A stretch of DNA of 64,000 nucleotides from Klenkia terrae (lineage in GTDB: Bacteria > Actinomycetota > Actinomycetes > Mycobacteriales > Geodermatophilaceae): NCBI RefSeq assembly GCF_900491935.1, contig NZ_UEXK01000004.1, positions 4,519,175 to 4,583,174 of the forward strand, given 5' to 3'. Below the pieces are notes generated by a model that worked only from the letters and a program-made list of their open reading frames with translations, searched no databases and was not told the DNA's origin. Every line of letters starts with the position of its first letter. Position 1 is the first letter of the stretch. Made by a program: the position numbers and the translations under genes. This document shows positions 44,758 to 55,156 of this stretch, in pieces.

Positions 44758-46512
44758 GTGTCCGTCCCCGCTGCGCCCGACCCCTGCTGGGCGCGGTTCG
44801 ACGACCTGGTCGCCGGGCAGGCCCTGCTGTTCAGCACCCCGCCGCGGGTGCTGGCCGCCTGGACCCCGGCCGAGGTCCCCGGCGTGCTCGCCGCGGTGGA
44901 GCAGGCGTGCGCACAGGGCTCCTGGGCGGCCGGGTTCGTCGCCTACGAGGCGGCGGCGGGGCTCGGGGCCGGGTTGCCGGTGCACCCGCCCGAGGAGGGG
45001 CTGCCGCTGGTCTGGTTCGGCGTCGTGGACGACGCCCCCGAGGCCGGCCCGCCGATCACCGCCGACGCCGGCACCGGGCACCGCACCGGCCCGTGGGTCG
45101 CCGACGCGGGCCGGGCCACGCACGCCGCCGCGGTGGCCGCCGTCCGCGAACGGATCGCCGCCGGGGACACCTACCAGGTCAACCTCACCACCCGGCTGCG
45201 CGCCCGCACCGCCGGCGACCCGTTGAGCCTGTACGCCGACCTGGCGCTGGCCCAGCGCGGGAGCGGCAACGCCTACCTGGACACCGGCCGGTTCGCCGTC
45301 GCCAGCGCCAGCCCGGAGCTGTTCTTCACCCGGGACGGCGACCAGGTGGTGATGGCGCCGATGAAGGGCACCGCCGCGCGGGGCCCGACCACCGCGGCCG
45401 ACCAGCTGGCCCGGGCCGCGCTGCTGGCCAGCCCGAAGGAGCGCGCCGAGAACGTGATGATCGTGGACCTGGTCCGCAACGACCTGGCCCAGGTGGCCGT
45501 CGTCGGCGGGGTCGAGGTCACCCGGTTGCTGTCGGCCGAGCGCTACCCCACGGTGCACCAGCTGACCTCGGAGGTCCGGGCGCAGCTCCGCCCGGGCACC
45601 GGGCTGGTCGACCTGTTCACCGCGCTGTTCCCGTGCGGGTCGATCACCGGGGCGCCCAAGACGTCGACGACGGCGCTGATCACCGAGCTCGAGCCCGGCC
45701 CGCGCGGCGTCTACTGCGGGGCCGTCGGGTACGTGGGGCCGGCGGCGCACGCCCGGTTCACCGTCGCCATCCGGACCGCCGTGGTCGACCGGTCGGCCGG
45801 GACGGCGGTCTACGGCGTCGGCGGGGGCATCACCTGGAGCTCCGAGGCAGAGGCGGAGTACGCCGAGCTGGAGACCAAGGCCCGGATCCTGGCCGCCCCG
45901 CCGGCGGCCTTCGAGCTGCTGGAGACGATGCGGCACGAGGCCGGCCGCGGGCTGGTCGCCTGGCCCGGCCACCGCGCCCGGCTCACCGACTCGGCGGCCT
46001 ACTTCGGGTTCCGCCTCGACGTCCCGGCGGTGGAGGCCGCCCTGCAGCAGGCGCTGGCCGGTGCCGGGGACGCCCGGGTCCGGCTGCGCTGCGGACCCGA
46101 CGGCGAGGTCGCCGTGGACCTGGCCGGCCTGCCCGCCCCGCGCGACCTGGTCCGGCTGGCCGTGGACGACGAGCCGGTCGACGAGACCGTCTGCTGGCCA
46201 CACCACAAGACGACGCTGCGGGCGCCCTACGACACCCGGCTGGCCCGGCACCCCGGGGCCGACGACATGGTGCTGGTGAACACCCGCGGCGAGGTCACCG
46301 AGACCTGCCGGGCCACCCTCGCCGTCCGGCTGGACGGCGTCTGGTGGACCCCGCCGCTGGGCGGCGGCTGCCTGCCCGGGGTGGCCCGCGCCGCCGCCGT
46401 GGCGTCCGGCCGGCTGCGCGAGCGGGCCCTCGTCCCGGACGACCTGGTCCGGGCCGAGGGCCTCGCCGTGCTGAACGCGCTGCGCGGCTGGGAGCCGGCC
46501 ACCCTGGTCTAG
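44758..46512 (+). CDS. aminodeoxychorismate synthase component I fused to aminodeoxychorismate lyase (PabB-PabC)
   Basis: A 584-residue fusion. Residues about 110-390 are the chorismate-binding domain with IAAGDTYQVNLTTRL, NVMIVDLVRNDLAQ, LFPCGSITGAPK and the closing EAEAEYAELETKA. The C-terminal 190 residues are a class IV aminotransferase-like lyase with the PLP lysine in WPHHKTTLRAPYD and VLVNTRGEVTETCRATLA. Together they make p-aminobenzoate from chorismate (with a PabA glutaminase from elsewhere) for folate synthesis. The gene is back to back with the THF-dependent demethylase operon, which fits a demand for extra folate. The start is a GTG without a clear ribosome binding site. Confidence 0.92.
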   Translation: MSVPAAPDPCWARFDDLVAGQALLFSTPPRVLAAWTPAEVPGVLAAVEQACAQGSWAAGFVAYEAAAGLGAGLPVHPPEEGLPLVWFGVVDDAPEAGPPITADAGTGHRTGPWVADAGRATHAAAVAAVRERIAAGDTYQVNLTTRLRARTAGDPLSLYADLALAQRGSGNAYLDTGRFAVASASPELFFTRDGDQVVMAPMKGTAARGPTTAADQLARAALLASPKERAENVMIVDLVRNDLAQVAVVGGVEVTRLLSAERYPTVHQLTSEVRAQLRPGTGLVDLFTALFPCGSITGAPKTSTTALITELEPGPRGVYCGAVGYVGPAAHARFTVAIRTAVVDRSAGTAVYGVGGGITWSSEAEAEYAELETKARILAAPPAAFELLETMRHEAGRGLVAWPGHRARLTDSAAYFGFRLDVPAVEAALQQALAGAGDARVRLRCGPDGEVAVDLAGLPAPRDLVRLAVDDEPVDETVCWPHHKTTLRAPYDTRLARHPGADDMVLVNTRGEVTETCRATLAVRLDGVWWTPPLGGGCLPGVARAAAVASGRLRERALVPDDLVRAEGLAVLNALRGWEPATLV

Positions 46513-47369
46513 CCGGCGGCGACCGGCGCGCGGTTGTCGAACAGGGCCAGGCCGGCGGCGGTGTTGGACGCCGGCACGTGGTAGGCCGAGTGCACCTTGG
46601 TGATCTCGGCGTTCATCGCCCCGCGCATGACCAGCCACATGATCAGCTCGATGCCCTCGGACCCGGCCTCGCGGATGTAGTCCTCGCGGGTCATCGCGGC
46701 CAGCTTCTGCGGGTCGTGCTGGATGGCGTCGAGGAACATGTGGTCGAAGGTCGGGTTGATGAATCCCGCCCGGGTGCCGGCGAGCTGGTGCGACATGCCG
46801 CCGGTGCCCAGCACGCCGACCGTGATGTCCTCCGGGAAGCTGGCCAGCGCCCGGCCGAGGGCCTGGCCGAGGGCGTAGCAGCGGGCCGCGGTGGGCTGCG
46901 GGTAGCGGATGACGTTGACCATGATCGGGATGACCGGGCAGGGCCAGGCGTCCCCGGGGTCCGGCGTCCACACCGACAGCGGCACGGTGAAGCCGTGGTC
47001 GACGTCCAGCTCGCCGAAGACGGTGAGGTCGAACCCCTCGTCGACCAGCTGCTGCAGCAGGTGGAACGACAGCTCCGGATGACCCAGCACGTCGGGCACC
47101 GGGCGCTTGCCGAACCCCTCGTCGGCCACGGTGTACCGGTCGGCGGTGCCGATGCCGAACGTCGGCACGATGTCCAGGTCGACGCCGTTGGCGTGGTCGT
47201 TGTAGATCAGCACCGCGACGTCGGGCGTGTGGTCGGCCAGCCACTCCCGGGCCGGCCGGTAGCCCTCGAAGAGGGGGGCCCAGACCGGCTCGGCGGTCAT
47301 GCCGCGGTCCATGGCCGCCCCGATCGACGGCACGTGCGAGGTCCCCAGACCCCAGATGACCTCAGACAT
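46509..47369 (-). CDS. ligB: extradiol dioxygenase large (catalytic) subunit, LigB type
   Basis: A 286-residue class III extradiol dioxygenase catalytic subunit (protocatechuate 4,5-dioxygenase beta / gallate-dioxygenase type). Iron ligands and base align with Sphingobium LigB: His12 (GTSHVPS), His59 (YNDHANG), His194 (GGMSHQLAG) and Glu241 (GSEGIEL). It opens the aromatic ring next to the hydroxyls. Its ATG overlaps the ligA gene by eight bases, so both subunits are coupled. In gallate dioxygenases the two parts are usually one chain; here they are split. The stop codon overlaps the convergent pabBC stop. Confidence 0.92.
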   Translation of the reverse strand: MSEVIWGLGTSHVPSIGAAMDRGMTAEPVWAPLFEGYRPAREWLADHTPDVAVLIYNDHANGVDLDIVPTFGIGTADRYTVADEGFGKRPVPDVLGHPELSFHLLQQLVDEGFDLTVFGELDVDHGFTVPLSVWTPDPGDAWPCPVIPIMVNVIRYPQPTAARCYALGQALGRALASFPEDITVGVLGTGGMSHQLAGTRAGFINPTFDHMFLDAIQHDPQKLAAMTREDYIREAGSEGIELIMWLVMRGAMNAEITKVHSAYHVPASNTAAGLALFDNRAPVAAG

Positions 47370-47721
47370 CGGTGCGTCCTCCCGCGAGCATGGCGGCCTT
47401 GAAGTCCGCCTCGGTCATCCCGGTGAAGACCCCACCGAGGTACTGCATGGACAGCCCGTCCATCAGCGCCAGCTTGTAGATGTAGAAGATGCTGCCGCCC
47501 AGGTCGAGCATCGCCTGCCAGTCCCGGTCCAGCACGGCCCGCGTCTGCTCCGGGCTCAGCGCGAACCGGGCGCAGTACGCCGTCTCGTCGGCCAGGAACG
47601 TGGCCCGGGCCTGCTCGTCGCGCAGGGACATGAACAGCTTGTTCATCGCCCGCCCGCGCCGGCTGCTGGGGCCGTCGAACAGGTAGGTCTCCGCCGCGGT
47701 GGGGCTGCTCGGGCTGGTCAT
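47362..47721 (-). CDS. ligA: extradiol dioxygenase small subunit, LigA type
   Basis: A 119-residue all-helical protein of the LigA family, the alpha subunit of protocatechuate 4,5-dioxygenase. Typical stretches are GRAMNKLFMSLRDEQARATF, ARFALSPEQTRAVLDRDW and GGSIFYIYKLALMDG. It closes over the LigB active site and helps bind the substrate carboxylate. It precedes and overlaps ligB. A -10-like TAGCGT on this strand lies about 50 bases before its ATG, and the second ligM gene is divergent from it. Confidence 0.9.
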   Translation of the reverse strand: MTSPSSPTAAETYLFDGPSSRRGRAMNKLFMSLRDEQARATFLADETAYCARFALSPEQTRAVLDRDWQAMLDLGGSIFYIYKLALMDGLSMQYLGGVFTGMTEADFKAAMLAGGRTDV

Positions 47722-47771
47722 GCGGGCTCCCTGGTGCCGGTGGCGCGGTCGCCGTGGTGCGGCGTGCCGTC

Positions 47772-47777
47772 GACGCT
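47772..47777 (-). promoter_or_regulatory. putative -10 element of ligAB
   Basis: TAGCGT in the context GGTCCTAGCGTCGAC on the minus strand, about 50 bases before the ligA ATG. The -35 region is poor, suggesting dependence on an activator. Confidence 0.45.
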
Positions 47778-47863
47778 AGGACCACGGGGGCGGCCGTGCA
47801 CCGCCTGGACGTCCCGACCGTGCCCGCCGCAGCGGGGGTGCCGCACGCGACATCTGTCCTGCC

Positions 47864-47880
47864 CGGACGCGTCGCGTCCG
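47864..47880. promoter_or_regulatory. inverted repeat between ligAB and the second ligM gene
   Basis: CGGACGC-GTC-GCGTCCG, seven-base arms around three bases, between the two divergent -10 elements. It is a candidate operator for coordinated control of ring cleavage and O-demethylation. Confidence 0.4.
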
Positions 47881-47928
47881 ACGCCGATCCCCCGCCATTC
47901 CTCGGGTCCGCCGCGTCCCCGGGGTCCC

Positions 47929-47934
47929 TAGCGT
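47929..47934 (+). promoter_or_regulatory. putative -10 element of the second ligM gene
   Basis: TAGCGT in the context GGTCCCTAGCGTCAG, about 57 bases before the ATG, almost identical to the element in front of ligA on the other strand. There is no good -35. Confidence 0.45.
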
Positions 47935-47987
47935 CAGGGAGGGGACCCGACCGTGGTCACCGGGGCAGCAGCGACCAGAACGGGTAG

Positions 47988-49391
<1,404 letters not shown>

Positions 49392-49398
49392 GCACCCG

Positions 49399-49428
49399 GC
49401 GGTGCGGGCCCCGCGGGGCCCGCACCGC
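49399..49428. terminator. bidirectional GC hairpin terminator
   Basis: A perfect 14-base inverted repeat, GCGGTGCGGGCCCC and its complement, with almost no loop (two bases), between the convergent ends of the second ligM gene and the response-regulator gene. Confidence 0.8.
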
Positions 49429-49443
49429 TCACGCCTGCACCAC

Positions 49444-50136
49444 TCACGCCTGCGGTGGGACGAGCCCCTGCCGGACGGCGACCAGCGCGGCCTGGGTCCG
49501 CGAGGTCAGCTGCAGCTTGCGCAGCACGTTGCTGACGTGGGTGCGGGCTGTCCGCTCGCTGATCACCAGATCGTCGGCGATCTCCTGGTTGGACCGGCCG
49601 TGCGCCACCAGCGCCAGCACGTCCCGCTCCCGGGCGGTCAGGGAGCCCAGGCCGGTCGGCGGGGACACCATCTCCTGGGTCAGCTGCCGGGCCACCGCGG
49701 GGTCCAGGAACACCTCGCCGCGGGCGGCCGCGCGGATGGCGGCGACCACCTCGGTCGGCTCGGCGTCCTTGAGCAGGTAGCCCGAGGCACCGGCGGCCAG
49801 CGCGGCGTGCACCCGCTCCATCTCGCCGAAGCTGGTCAGCACCACGGTGCGCAGCTCGGGGTAGAGCTCCCGGATCCGGGCCGTGGTGGCCACGCCGTCC
49901 ATCTTGGGCATGAGCAGGTCGACGAGGACGACGTCGGGCAGCTCGCCGTGCGCGGACAGCGCACCGAGCTTGGACAGCGCCTCCACCCCGTTCGCGGCCT
50001 CGGCGGTCACCTCGAGGTCGTCGAGCACCTCCAGGTACGCCCGGATGCCGCGGCGGACGACGGCGTGGTCGTCGACGATGAGGACGCGGACGACCGGGTC
50101 GGCCGGTTCGCCGTCGTCGGGGGTCGGTGCGGTCAC
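49444..50136 (-). CDS. NarL/LuxR-type response regulator
   Basis: A 230-residue response regulator. The receiver domain has the acidic pair in LIVDDHAVVRRG, the phosphorylated Asp73 in LVDLLMPKMDG, and the conserved Lys in GYLLKDAEP. The C-terminal LuxR-type helix-turn-helix contains LTARERDVLALVAHGRSNQE and ERTARTHVSNVLRKL. Its GTG overlaps the stop of the upstream histidine kinase gene (GTGA), so they form one two-component system. It probably controls the adjacent transporter and/or the aromatic-acid genes. Confidence 0.93.
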   Translation of the reverse strand: MTAPTPDDGEPADPVVRVLIVDDHAVVRRGIRAYLEVLDDLEVTAEAANGVEALSKLGALSAHGELPDVVLVDLLMPKMDGVATTARIRELYPELRTVVLTSFGEMERVHAALAAGASGYLLKDAEPTEVVAAIRAAARGEVFLDPAVARQLTQEMVSPPTGLGSLTARERDVLALVAHGRSNQEIADDLVISERTARTHVSNVLRKLQLTSRTQAALVAVRQGLVPPQA

Positions 50137-51761
50137 GGGGCTCCATCCGGTGCAGGGCCCGGCGCCGGCAACCCGGCCCGGGTGAGGTCCGCGGCGGCCC
50201 GCGGGTCGGGCAGGGGGACGACGGCGCGCACGGAGGTGCCGGCGGCACCCCGGGTCCGCGGGCCCACGGTCAGGCTGCCGCCCCACCGCGCGGCCCGCTC
50301 GCGCATGCTCGTCAGGCCGTAGCCCTCGCGCCGGTCCGGGGTGCCGGGTGCTCCGCCGGGCATGCCGTGGCCATCGTCGGTGACCGTGAGGCTGACCGTC
50401 GAGCCGTGCCGCAGCGCGACCCGCACGGTGACCCGGCCGGCCTCCGCGTGCTTGACCACGTTGTGCAGCGCCTCGGCGACGATCCGGTAGACGTCCTCGG
50501 CCATGTCGGTGGGCAGGGTGTCCACCCCGGCCCCGACCTGCAGGCCGACCCGCATGCCGGTCCGGTTCGTGGTGCTCTCGGCCAGCGCGCGCAGCGCTTC
50601 CTCCAGCCCGAGCGAGGTCGAGGACAGCGGCCGCAGCTCGTGCACCATCGCCCGCAGGTCGGCCAGGACGGTCTGCGAGAGCACGCCGATCTCCTGGGCG
50701 ATGCTGCGCACCCGGTCGGTGGGCACCTCACCGCGGGCGGCGACGATGCCCAGCACCTTGGCCTGCATGCCGATGGAGAACGCCTGCTGCACGATGCTGT
50801 CGTGCAGGTCGCGGGCCAGCCGCTGGCGCTCCTCCCGGCGGGCGAGCTCCCGCTCGGCCTGCAGCAGCGCGGCGTGGTCCAGCGCCACGGCGGCCTGCTC
50901 GGCCATCGCGGTGAGGAACTCCAGGGTCTGGTTGCCCACCACCTGGCCCGGTGACAGGTAGGCGTTGAGCACCCCGGCCGGCCGGCCGCGGATGGTCAGC
51001 GGGACGCTGGCGAACCAGCTCCAGTCCGACTGCCCCAGGTACTCGTGCAGCGGGGCCCAGGCCGGGTCGTCGCGCAGGCTGGCCCACCGGTCGGGGACGA
51101 CGACCGGCTCGAGCCGCTCGAACGCCTCGAAGATCGTGAGCCGGGCGCCCTGCCGGCCGCACTGCAGCAGCCGGTCGAAGAAGTCCGGGCAGTGCGGGAA
51201 CCCCGCCTGGCCCATGATCCGCAGCCCGGAGCCGGCCTCGTCCATGCTCAGGATCTGCACGCCGGCCAGCGCGTCGGCCCGCAGCACCTCCCGGGCGAGG
51301 GCGTCCAGGGTGGCGGGCACCGAACCCTCCGCGGCCAGCCCGGCCGAGGCCCGGGCCAGGGCGGCCACGCGGCGACGGCGGTGCCGCTCGGCGGTGGCGT
51401 CCCGGAAGGACACCACCCGCTCCCCCGTGCCGGCGTCGAGCAGGTGGGTGCGGTAGGCGAACTCCCGCACCCCCGTCGTCCGGCCGCCGGTCCAGCTGCA
51501 GACCAGCTCGGCGCCGTCGTCGTCCAGCAGGCCGTGGCCCTGCCCCTGCGGGGAGACCGCCGGGGTGGGGCGGAACGGCGACGCGGTGCCGACCAGCGCC
51601 GCGGCCGGCACGTCGCACAGCTCCTCGGCGGTCGGGTTCAGCTGCAGCCACCGGCCGTCGGCGTCGACCACCGCGAGCCCGTCGGGAGCCCGGCGAGCGA
51701 CCTCCGCCCAGTCGTGCGGCGCAGGCGGTGCCGGTGCGGCGCGGTCCACGGTGGGGTGCAC
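50133..51761 (-). CDS. sensor histidine kinase (PAS-GAF-HisKA_3)
   Basis: A 542-residue cytoplasmic NarX/DesK-type kinase without membrane helices. It has an N-terminal PAS-like domain (about residues 20-140, PDGLAVVDADGRWLQLNPTA), a GAF domain (about 150-310) and a HisKA_3 dimerisation domain with the phosphorylated His in LARDLHDSIVQQAF (about residue 322). The C-terminal ATPase domain has EALHNVVKHAEA and DDGHGMPG. The GTG start is preceded by AGGAGG. The absence of a membrane anchor suggests that it senses an intracellular ligand or redox state. It is cotranscribed with its response regulator and lies 115 bases after the transporter's binding-protein gene. Confidence 0.92.
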   Translation of the reverse strand: MHPTVDRAAPAPPAPHDWAEVARRAPDGLAVVDADGRWLQLNPTAEELCDVPAAALVGTASPFRPTPAVSPQGQGHGLLDDDGAELVCSWTGGRTTGVREFAYRTHLLDAGTGERVVSFRDATAERHRRRRVAALARASAGLAAEGSVPATLDALAREVLRADALAGVQILSMDEAGSGLRIMGQAGFPHCPDFFDRLLQCGRQGARLTIFEAFERLEPVVVPDRWASLRDDPAWAPLHEYLGQSDWSWFASVPLTIRGRPAGVLNAYLSPGQVVGNQTLEFLTAMAEQAAVALDHAALLQAERELARREERQRLARDLHDSIVQQAFSIGMQAKVLGIVAARGEVPTDRVRSIAQEIGVLSQTVLADLRAMVHELRPLSSTSLGLEEALRALAESTTNRTGMRVGLQVGAGVDTLPTDMAEDVYRIVAEALHNVVKHAEAGRVTVRVALRHGSTVSLTVTDDGHGMPGGAPGTPDRREGYGLTSMRERAARWGGSLTVGPRTRGAAGTSVRAVVPLPDPRAAADLTRAGLPAPGPAPDGAP

Positions 51762-51876
51762 GGACGCCTCCTCGGCACGGGCGCTGGCCCGCGGCGGTCG
51801 CCGCGGGGACCGGGTGGCGGGCCCGGGTCGGGACCAGGATGCACAGCCGTGCACCCCGGCCCCGACCACGGGTGGC

Positions 51877-53139
51877 TCAGAAGCCGTCGACCGGCGCGAA
51901 GCCACCGGTGCCGGCGTCGTACCGGACGAGCTCGACGGTGGAGATGGCCGCCTCGTCGTCGCTGGTGGTGTCCACCGTGATGCCGTCGAGCAGCATCGGC
52001 GCCTGGAAGTCGCTGATCGACCGCAGTGCGGTCATGAACGACTCCCGGGTGGGCTCCTCCATGCCCGCGAAGGCCTCGGCCAGCACGGCGCCCTCGGCGT
52101 AGCTCCAGGTGCAGTGCGGGGTGTAGGTGGTGGCGATCTGCGAGCCGTACTCCTCGAAGGCCGCGTTGTAGGCCTGCACGTCCTCGTCCTCGGCGAACGC
52201 CGGGGAGTTGGGGTTCTTGGAGAACGACGGGGTGAAGACCGCCGGGTAGGCCTCGGCGCCGCCGGGCTGCAGGATCGTGCCCGGCGTCGAGGTGTTCGAC
52301 GGCAGGAAGATGCTCGGCAGCCACCCCAGGGACTGCGCCTTGGTCAGCACGCCGACCTGCAGCGGGGTCACCGACACCGCGCTGAGCAGGACGTCGGCGT
52401 TGCTGGCGGCCAGCTCGGTCACCTGGGAGTCCAGGGTGGTGTCGGTGGGCTCGTAGGTCGCGGAGGCGACGACCTCCACCTGGCTGCCCTCGGTGGCCTC
52501 GGTGAAGCCGTCGAGGTAGCTCTGCCCGAAGTCGTCGTTCTGGGCCAGCGTCGCCACGGTGATCGGCCGGTCGGCCGCCACCAGCAGCTCGCCGAACGCC
52601 CGGCCCTCGGTGGCGTAGGTCGGCACGAACCCGGTGGTCCAGGGGTGCGCCTCCTGGTCCTCGGAGAAGGTGCGGGCACCGGTGGTGAGCAGGACCTGGG
52701 GCACCTCCTCCTCCTCGGCGATCGGCATGACGGCCGCGTTGGTGGGCGTGCCCAGGGCACCGACGTAGGCGAAGATCCCCTGGTCGGTGAGCTGCCGGAA
52801 GTTCGACACCGCCCGGGCCGGGTCGTAGACGTCGTCCAGGTAGGTGAACTCGACCTGGCGGGTGTTGCCGTCGCCGAACTCGAACCCGCCGTCGGCGTTC
52901 TGCGCCTCGATGTAGGCGGCCAGGCCGGCCACGGTGCACGAGCCCGGGCCGGCGGTCGGGCCGCTGAGCGGGCTGCTGATGCCGATGCTGATCGAGTCGT
53001 CGGTGATGCCCGGGCTGGACCCGTCACCGCCGAGACCGCCCGAGGACTCCGCGCGGGTGCACCCGGACACGAGCAGCACGGCGATGCTCGCCGTGGCCAC
53101 CAGTGCGCCGGCGCGCACGGTGTGGGGGGTTGAGGTCAT
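51877..53139 (-). CDS. ABC transporter substrate-binding lipoprotein (LivJ/K-like, Peripla_BP_6)
   Basis: A 420-residue extracytoplasmic binding protein. It has a lipoprotein signal with lipobox LLVSGC, then a type I periplasmic-binding fold typical of the branched-chain-amino-acid/amide/aromatic-acid family (ISIGISSPLSGPTAGPGSC, GIFAYVGALGTPTNAAVMPI, DDFGQSYLDGF). Ligand specificity cannot be read by eye; members near aromatic-catabolism genes often bind benzoate- or hydroxycinnamate-type acids. It is the last of five transporter genes in the same orientation and directly precedes the two-component system. Confidence 0.9.
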   Translation of the reverse strand: MTSTPHTVRAGALVATASIAVLLVSGCTRAESSGGLGGDGSSPGITDDSISIGISSPLSGPTAGPGSCTVAGLAAYIEAQNADGGFEFGDGNTRQVEFTYLDDVYDPARAVSNFRQLTDQGIFAYVGALGTPTNAAVMPIAEEEEVPQVLLTTGARTFSEDQEAHPWTTGFVPTYATEGRAFGELLVAADRPITVATLAQNDDFGQSYLDGFTEATEGSQVEVVASATYEPTDTTLDSQVTELAASNADVLLSAVSVTPLQVGVLTKAQSLGWLPSIFLPSNTSTPGTILQPGGAEAYPAVFTPSFSKNPNSPAFAEDEDVQAYNAAFEEYGSQIATTYTPHCTWSYAEGAVLAEAFAGMEEPTRESFMTALRSISDFQAPMLLDGITVDTTSDDEAAISTVELVRYDAGTGGFAPVDGF

Positions 53140-53159
53140 GGGGTCGCCCTTCCTGGGGT

Positions 53160-54275
53160 TCACGGGTGCTGGTCCGTCGTGGTCGCCGCCGGGGCGGGCA
53201 CCGCAGGTGCTGACCCGTCGGTGGATGTGGGGGTCGCCGCGTCGTCCGCGGTGTCGTGCGGGGCCGTGCGGGTGCCCCGGCGGGCCGACCGGCGGCGGGC
53301 CAGCCGGCGGGGCAGGGACACCAGCCCGGCCGGCAGCACGAAGAGCACGGCGAGCAGGACGGCGCCGGAGATCAGCGCGGTGCGCGAGGAGTTGACCTGG
53401 CCGGCGAGCACCGGCACCAGCACGTAGTACAGGGCGCCCAGCGCCGTGCCGACGATGCTGGCCGATCCACCGATCACCATGGCCGCGACCAGGTTGATCG
53501 AGGTGGCGAAGACCAGCGTCTCGGGCGAGGTGTACTGCACGACGGCCAGGTACATGAAGCCCGACAGCCCGCCCAGGGCCGACGCGATCGTGAACGCCAG
53601 CACCTTCGTGCGGTACGGCGAGACGCCCATGGACAGCGCGACCGCCTCGTTCTCCTTGACGATCGCGAAGGACCGGCCGATGCGTCCGCGCACCAGGTTG
53701 CGGACCAGGAGGAAGGCGACCAGCGCGATGACCGCGACGACGTAGTACCGCCACTGGTCGTTGGCCAGCCCCAGGGACTCCGGGGCGCGCAGCCAGCTGA
53801 CGACCTGGCCCTGCGAGCCGCCGGTGAAGCCGTCGAAGCGCCGGGCCAGCGGGACGCCGATGATCGGCAGCGCCAGGGTGATCATCGCCAGCGCGAGCCC
53901 GCGCAGCCGGGCCGCGGCCAGCGCGACGAGCATGCCGACCGCGGCGGGGACGACGGCCGAGAGCAGGAGCGACAGCGCGATCGGCCAGTCGTTCAGCACC
54001 CCGTAGGCGGTGATGTAGGCGCCCAGGCCGAGGAACGCGCTCTGGCCGAGGGAGACCTGGCCGGTGTACCCCATGATCACGTTCAGGCCCAGCAGCGCGA
54101 CCGCGAAGACCATGATCGAGGCGAGCTGGAAGTTGATGTACGGGCTGGACACCAGCGGCGCGACGACCAGCACCACGGCGACGGCGAGGCCGGCGACGGC
54201 GGCGGCCGCGCGGGTGACGACGGACCGCGGCGGCGTGGTGGTGGCCGCGGGGGCCGGACGGGTGGCGGTGGCCAT
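53160..54275 (-). CDS. livM: ABC transporter permease, LivM type
   Basis: A 371-residue membrane permease of the HAAT family with eight to ten helices. The typical LivM segments are present: IMVFAVALLGLNVIMGYTGQ, SLGQSAFLGLGAYITAYGVL and the EAA-like loop VKENEAVALSMGVSPYRTKV. The C-terminal 50 residues form a hydrophilic, Ala/Thr-rich tail not usual in the family. The ATG start overlaps the livH stop (TGATG-type overlap). Confidence 0.9.
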   Translation of the reverse strand: MATATRPAPAATTTPPRSVVTRAAAAVAGLAVAVVLVVAPLVSSPYINFQLASIMVFAVALLGLNVIMGYTGQVSLGQSAFLGLGAYITAYGVLNDWPIALSLLLSAVVPAAVGMLVALAAARLRGLALAMITLALPIIGVPLARRFDGFTGGSQGQVVSWLRAPESLGLANDQWRYYVVAVIALVAFLLVRNLVRGRIGRSFAIVKENEAVALSMGVSPYRTKVLAFTIASALGGLSGFMYLAVVQYTSPETLVFATSINLVAAMVIGGSASIVGTALGALYYVLVPVLAGQVNSSRTALISGAVLLAVLFVLPAGLVSLPRRLARRRSARRGTRTAPHDTADDAATPTSTDGSAPAVPAPAATTTDQHP

Positions 54276-55156
54276 CAGACGCGCACCGTGGTCTTCCGGC
54301 CGAACAGGCCCTGCGGCCGGACGACCAGGATCACCATGACCGCGACGAAGGGCACCGCGATCTTCAGGTCGTCGCCGACGACGTCCAGGTAGGCCCCGGC
54401 CAGGTTCTCCGCGACGCCGATGAAGGCCGCGGCCACGACCGCGCCGACCGGGGAGTCCAGCCCGCCGAGGATGGCCGCGGCGAGGGCGTAGACCAGGACG
54501 AAGTCGAGCATCCCGGGGCTGATGAACAGCTGCGGGGCCACGAGCACCCCGGCGACCGCGCCGAGCCCGGCGGCCAGCCCCCACCCGATCATCAGCAACC
54601 GGCTGACCGGCAGCGCCGACAGCGCGGAGGACTCCGGGTTGTCGGCCACCGCGCGCATGGCCAGGCCGAGCTTGGTGGACCGGAACAGCAGCTGCAGGCC
54701 GACCATCACCGCGATGAGCACGAGAATCGTGCCGATCGACCGGAAGCTGACGAACACCCCGAGGACCTCGAAGGTGCGGTTGGGGAACAGCGACGGGAAG
54801 GGCTGCGGCTCGTAGCCGAAGAAGAACGCCGACGCCCCGGTGAGCAGCACCAGCAGCGCGATGGTGGCGACCACCGCGGTGTCGGGGTCACCGCGCTCGA
54901 AGTGCCGCATCACGCCGCGCTCGAGCAGCGCGCCGAGGACGAAGCCGAACACCACCGCGGCCAGCAGCGCGAGCAGGACCGGCACACCGGCGCGGGTGAG
55001 GGCGAACGCGACGAAGGTGGCCGCGACCGCCATGCCGCCCTGCGCGAAGTTCACCAGCCCGGTCGCCCGGTGCACGAGCACGATGGCCAGGGCCAGGGCC
55101 GCGTAGATCGCCCCGTTGGACAACCCGTCGACCACGACTTGGACGAAGTAGGACAC
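54275..55156 (-). CDS. livH: ABC transporter permease, LivH type
   Basis: A 293-residue membrane permease, HAAT family. Characteristic segments are LSNGAIYAALALAIVLVHRA, LVNFAQGGMAVAATFVAF, STKLGLAMRAVADNPESSAL (the cytoplasmic coupling loop) and AILGGLDSPVGAVVAA. It pairs with LivM to form the channel. Its GTG follows the livF stop with no intervening base. Confidence 0.92.
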   Translation of the reverse strand: MSYFVQVVVDGLSNGAIYAALALAIVLVHRATGLVNFAQGGMAVAATFVAFALTRAGVPVLLALLAAVVFGFVLGALLERGVMRHFERGDPDTAVVATIALLVLLTGASAFFFGYEPQPFPSLFPNRTFEVLGVFVSFRSIGTILVLIAVMVGLQLLFRSTKLGLAMRAVADNPESSALSALPVSRLLMIGWGLAAGLGAVAGVLVAPQLFISPGMLDFVLVYALAAAILGGLDSPVGAVVAAAFIGVAENLAGAYLDVVGDDLKIAVPFVAVMVILVVRPQGLFGRKTTVRV

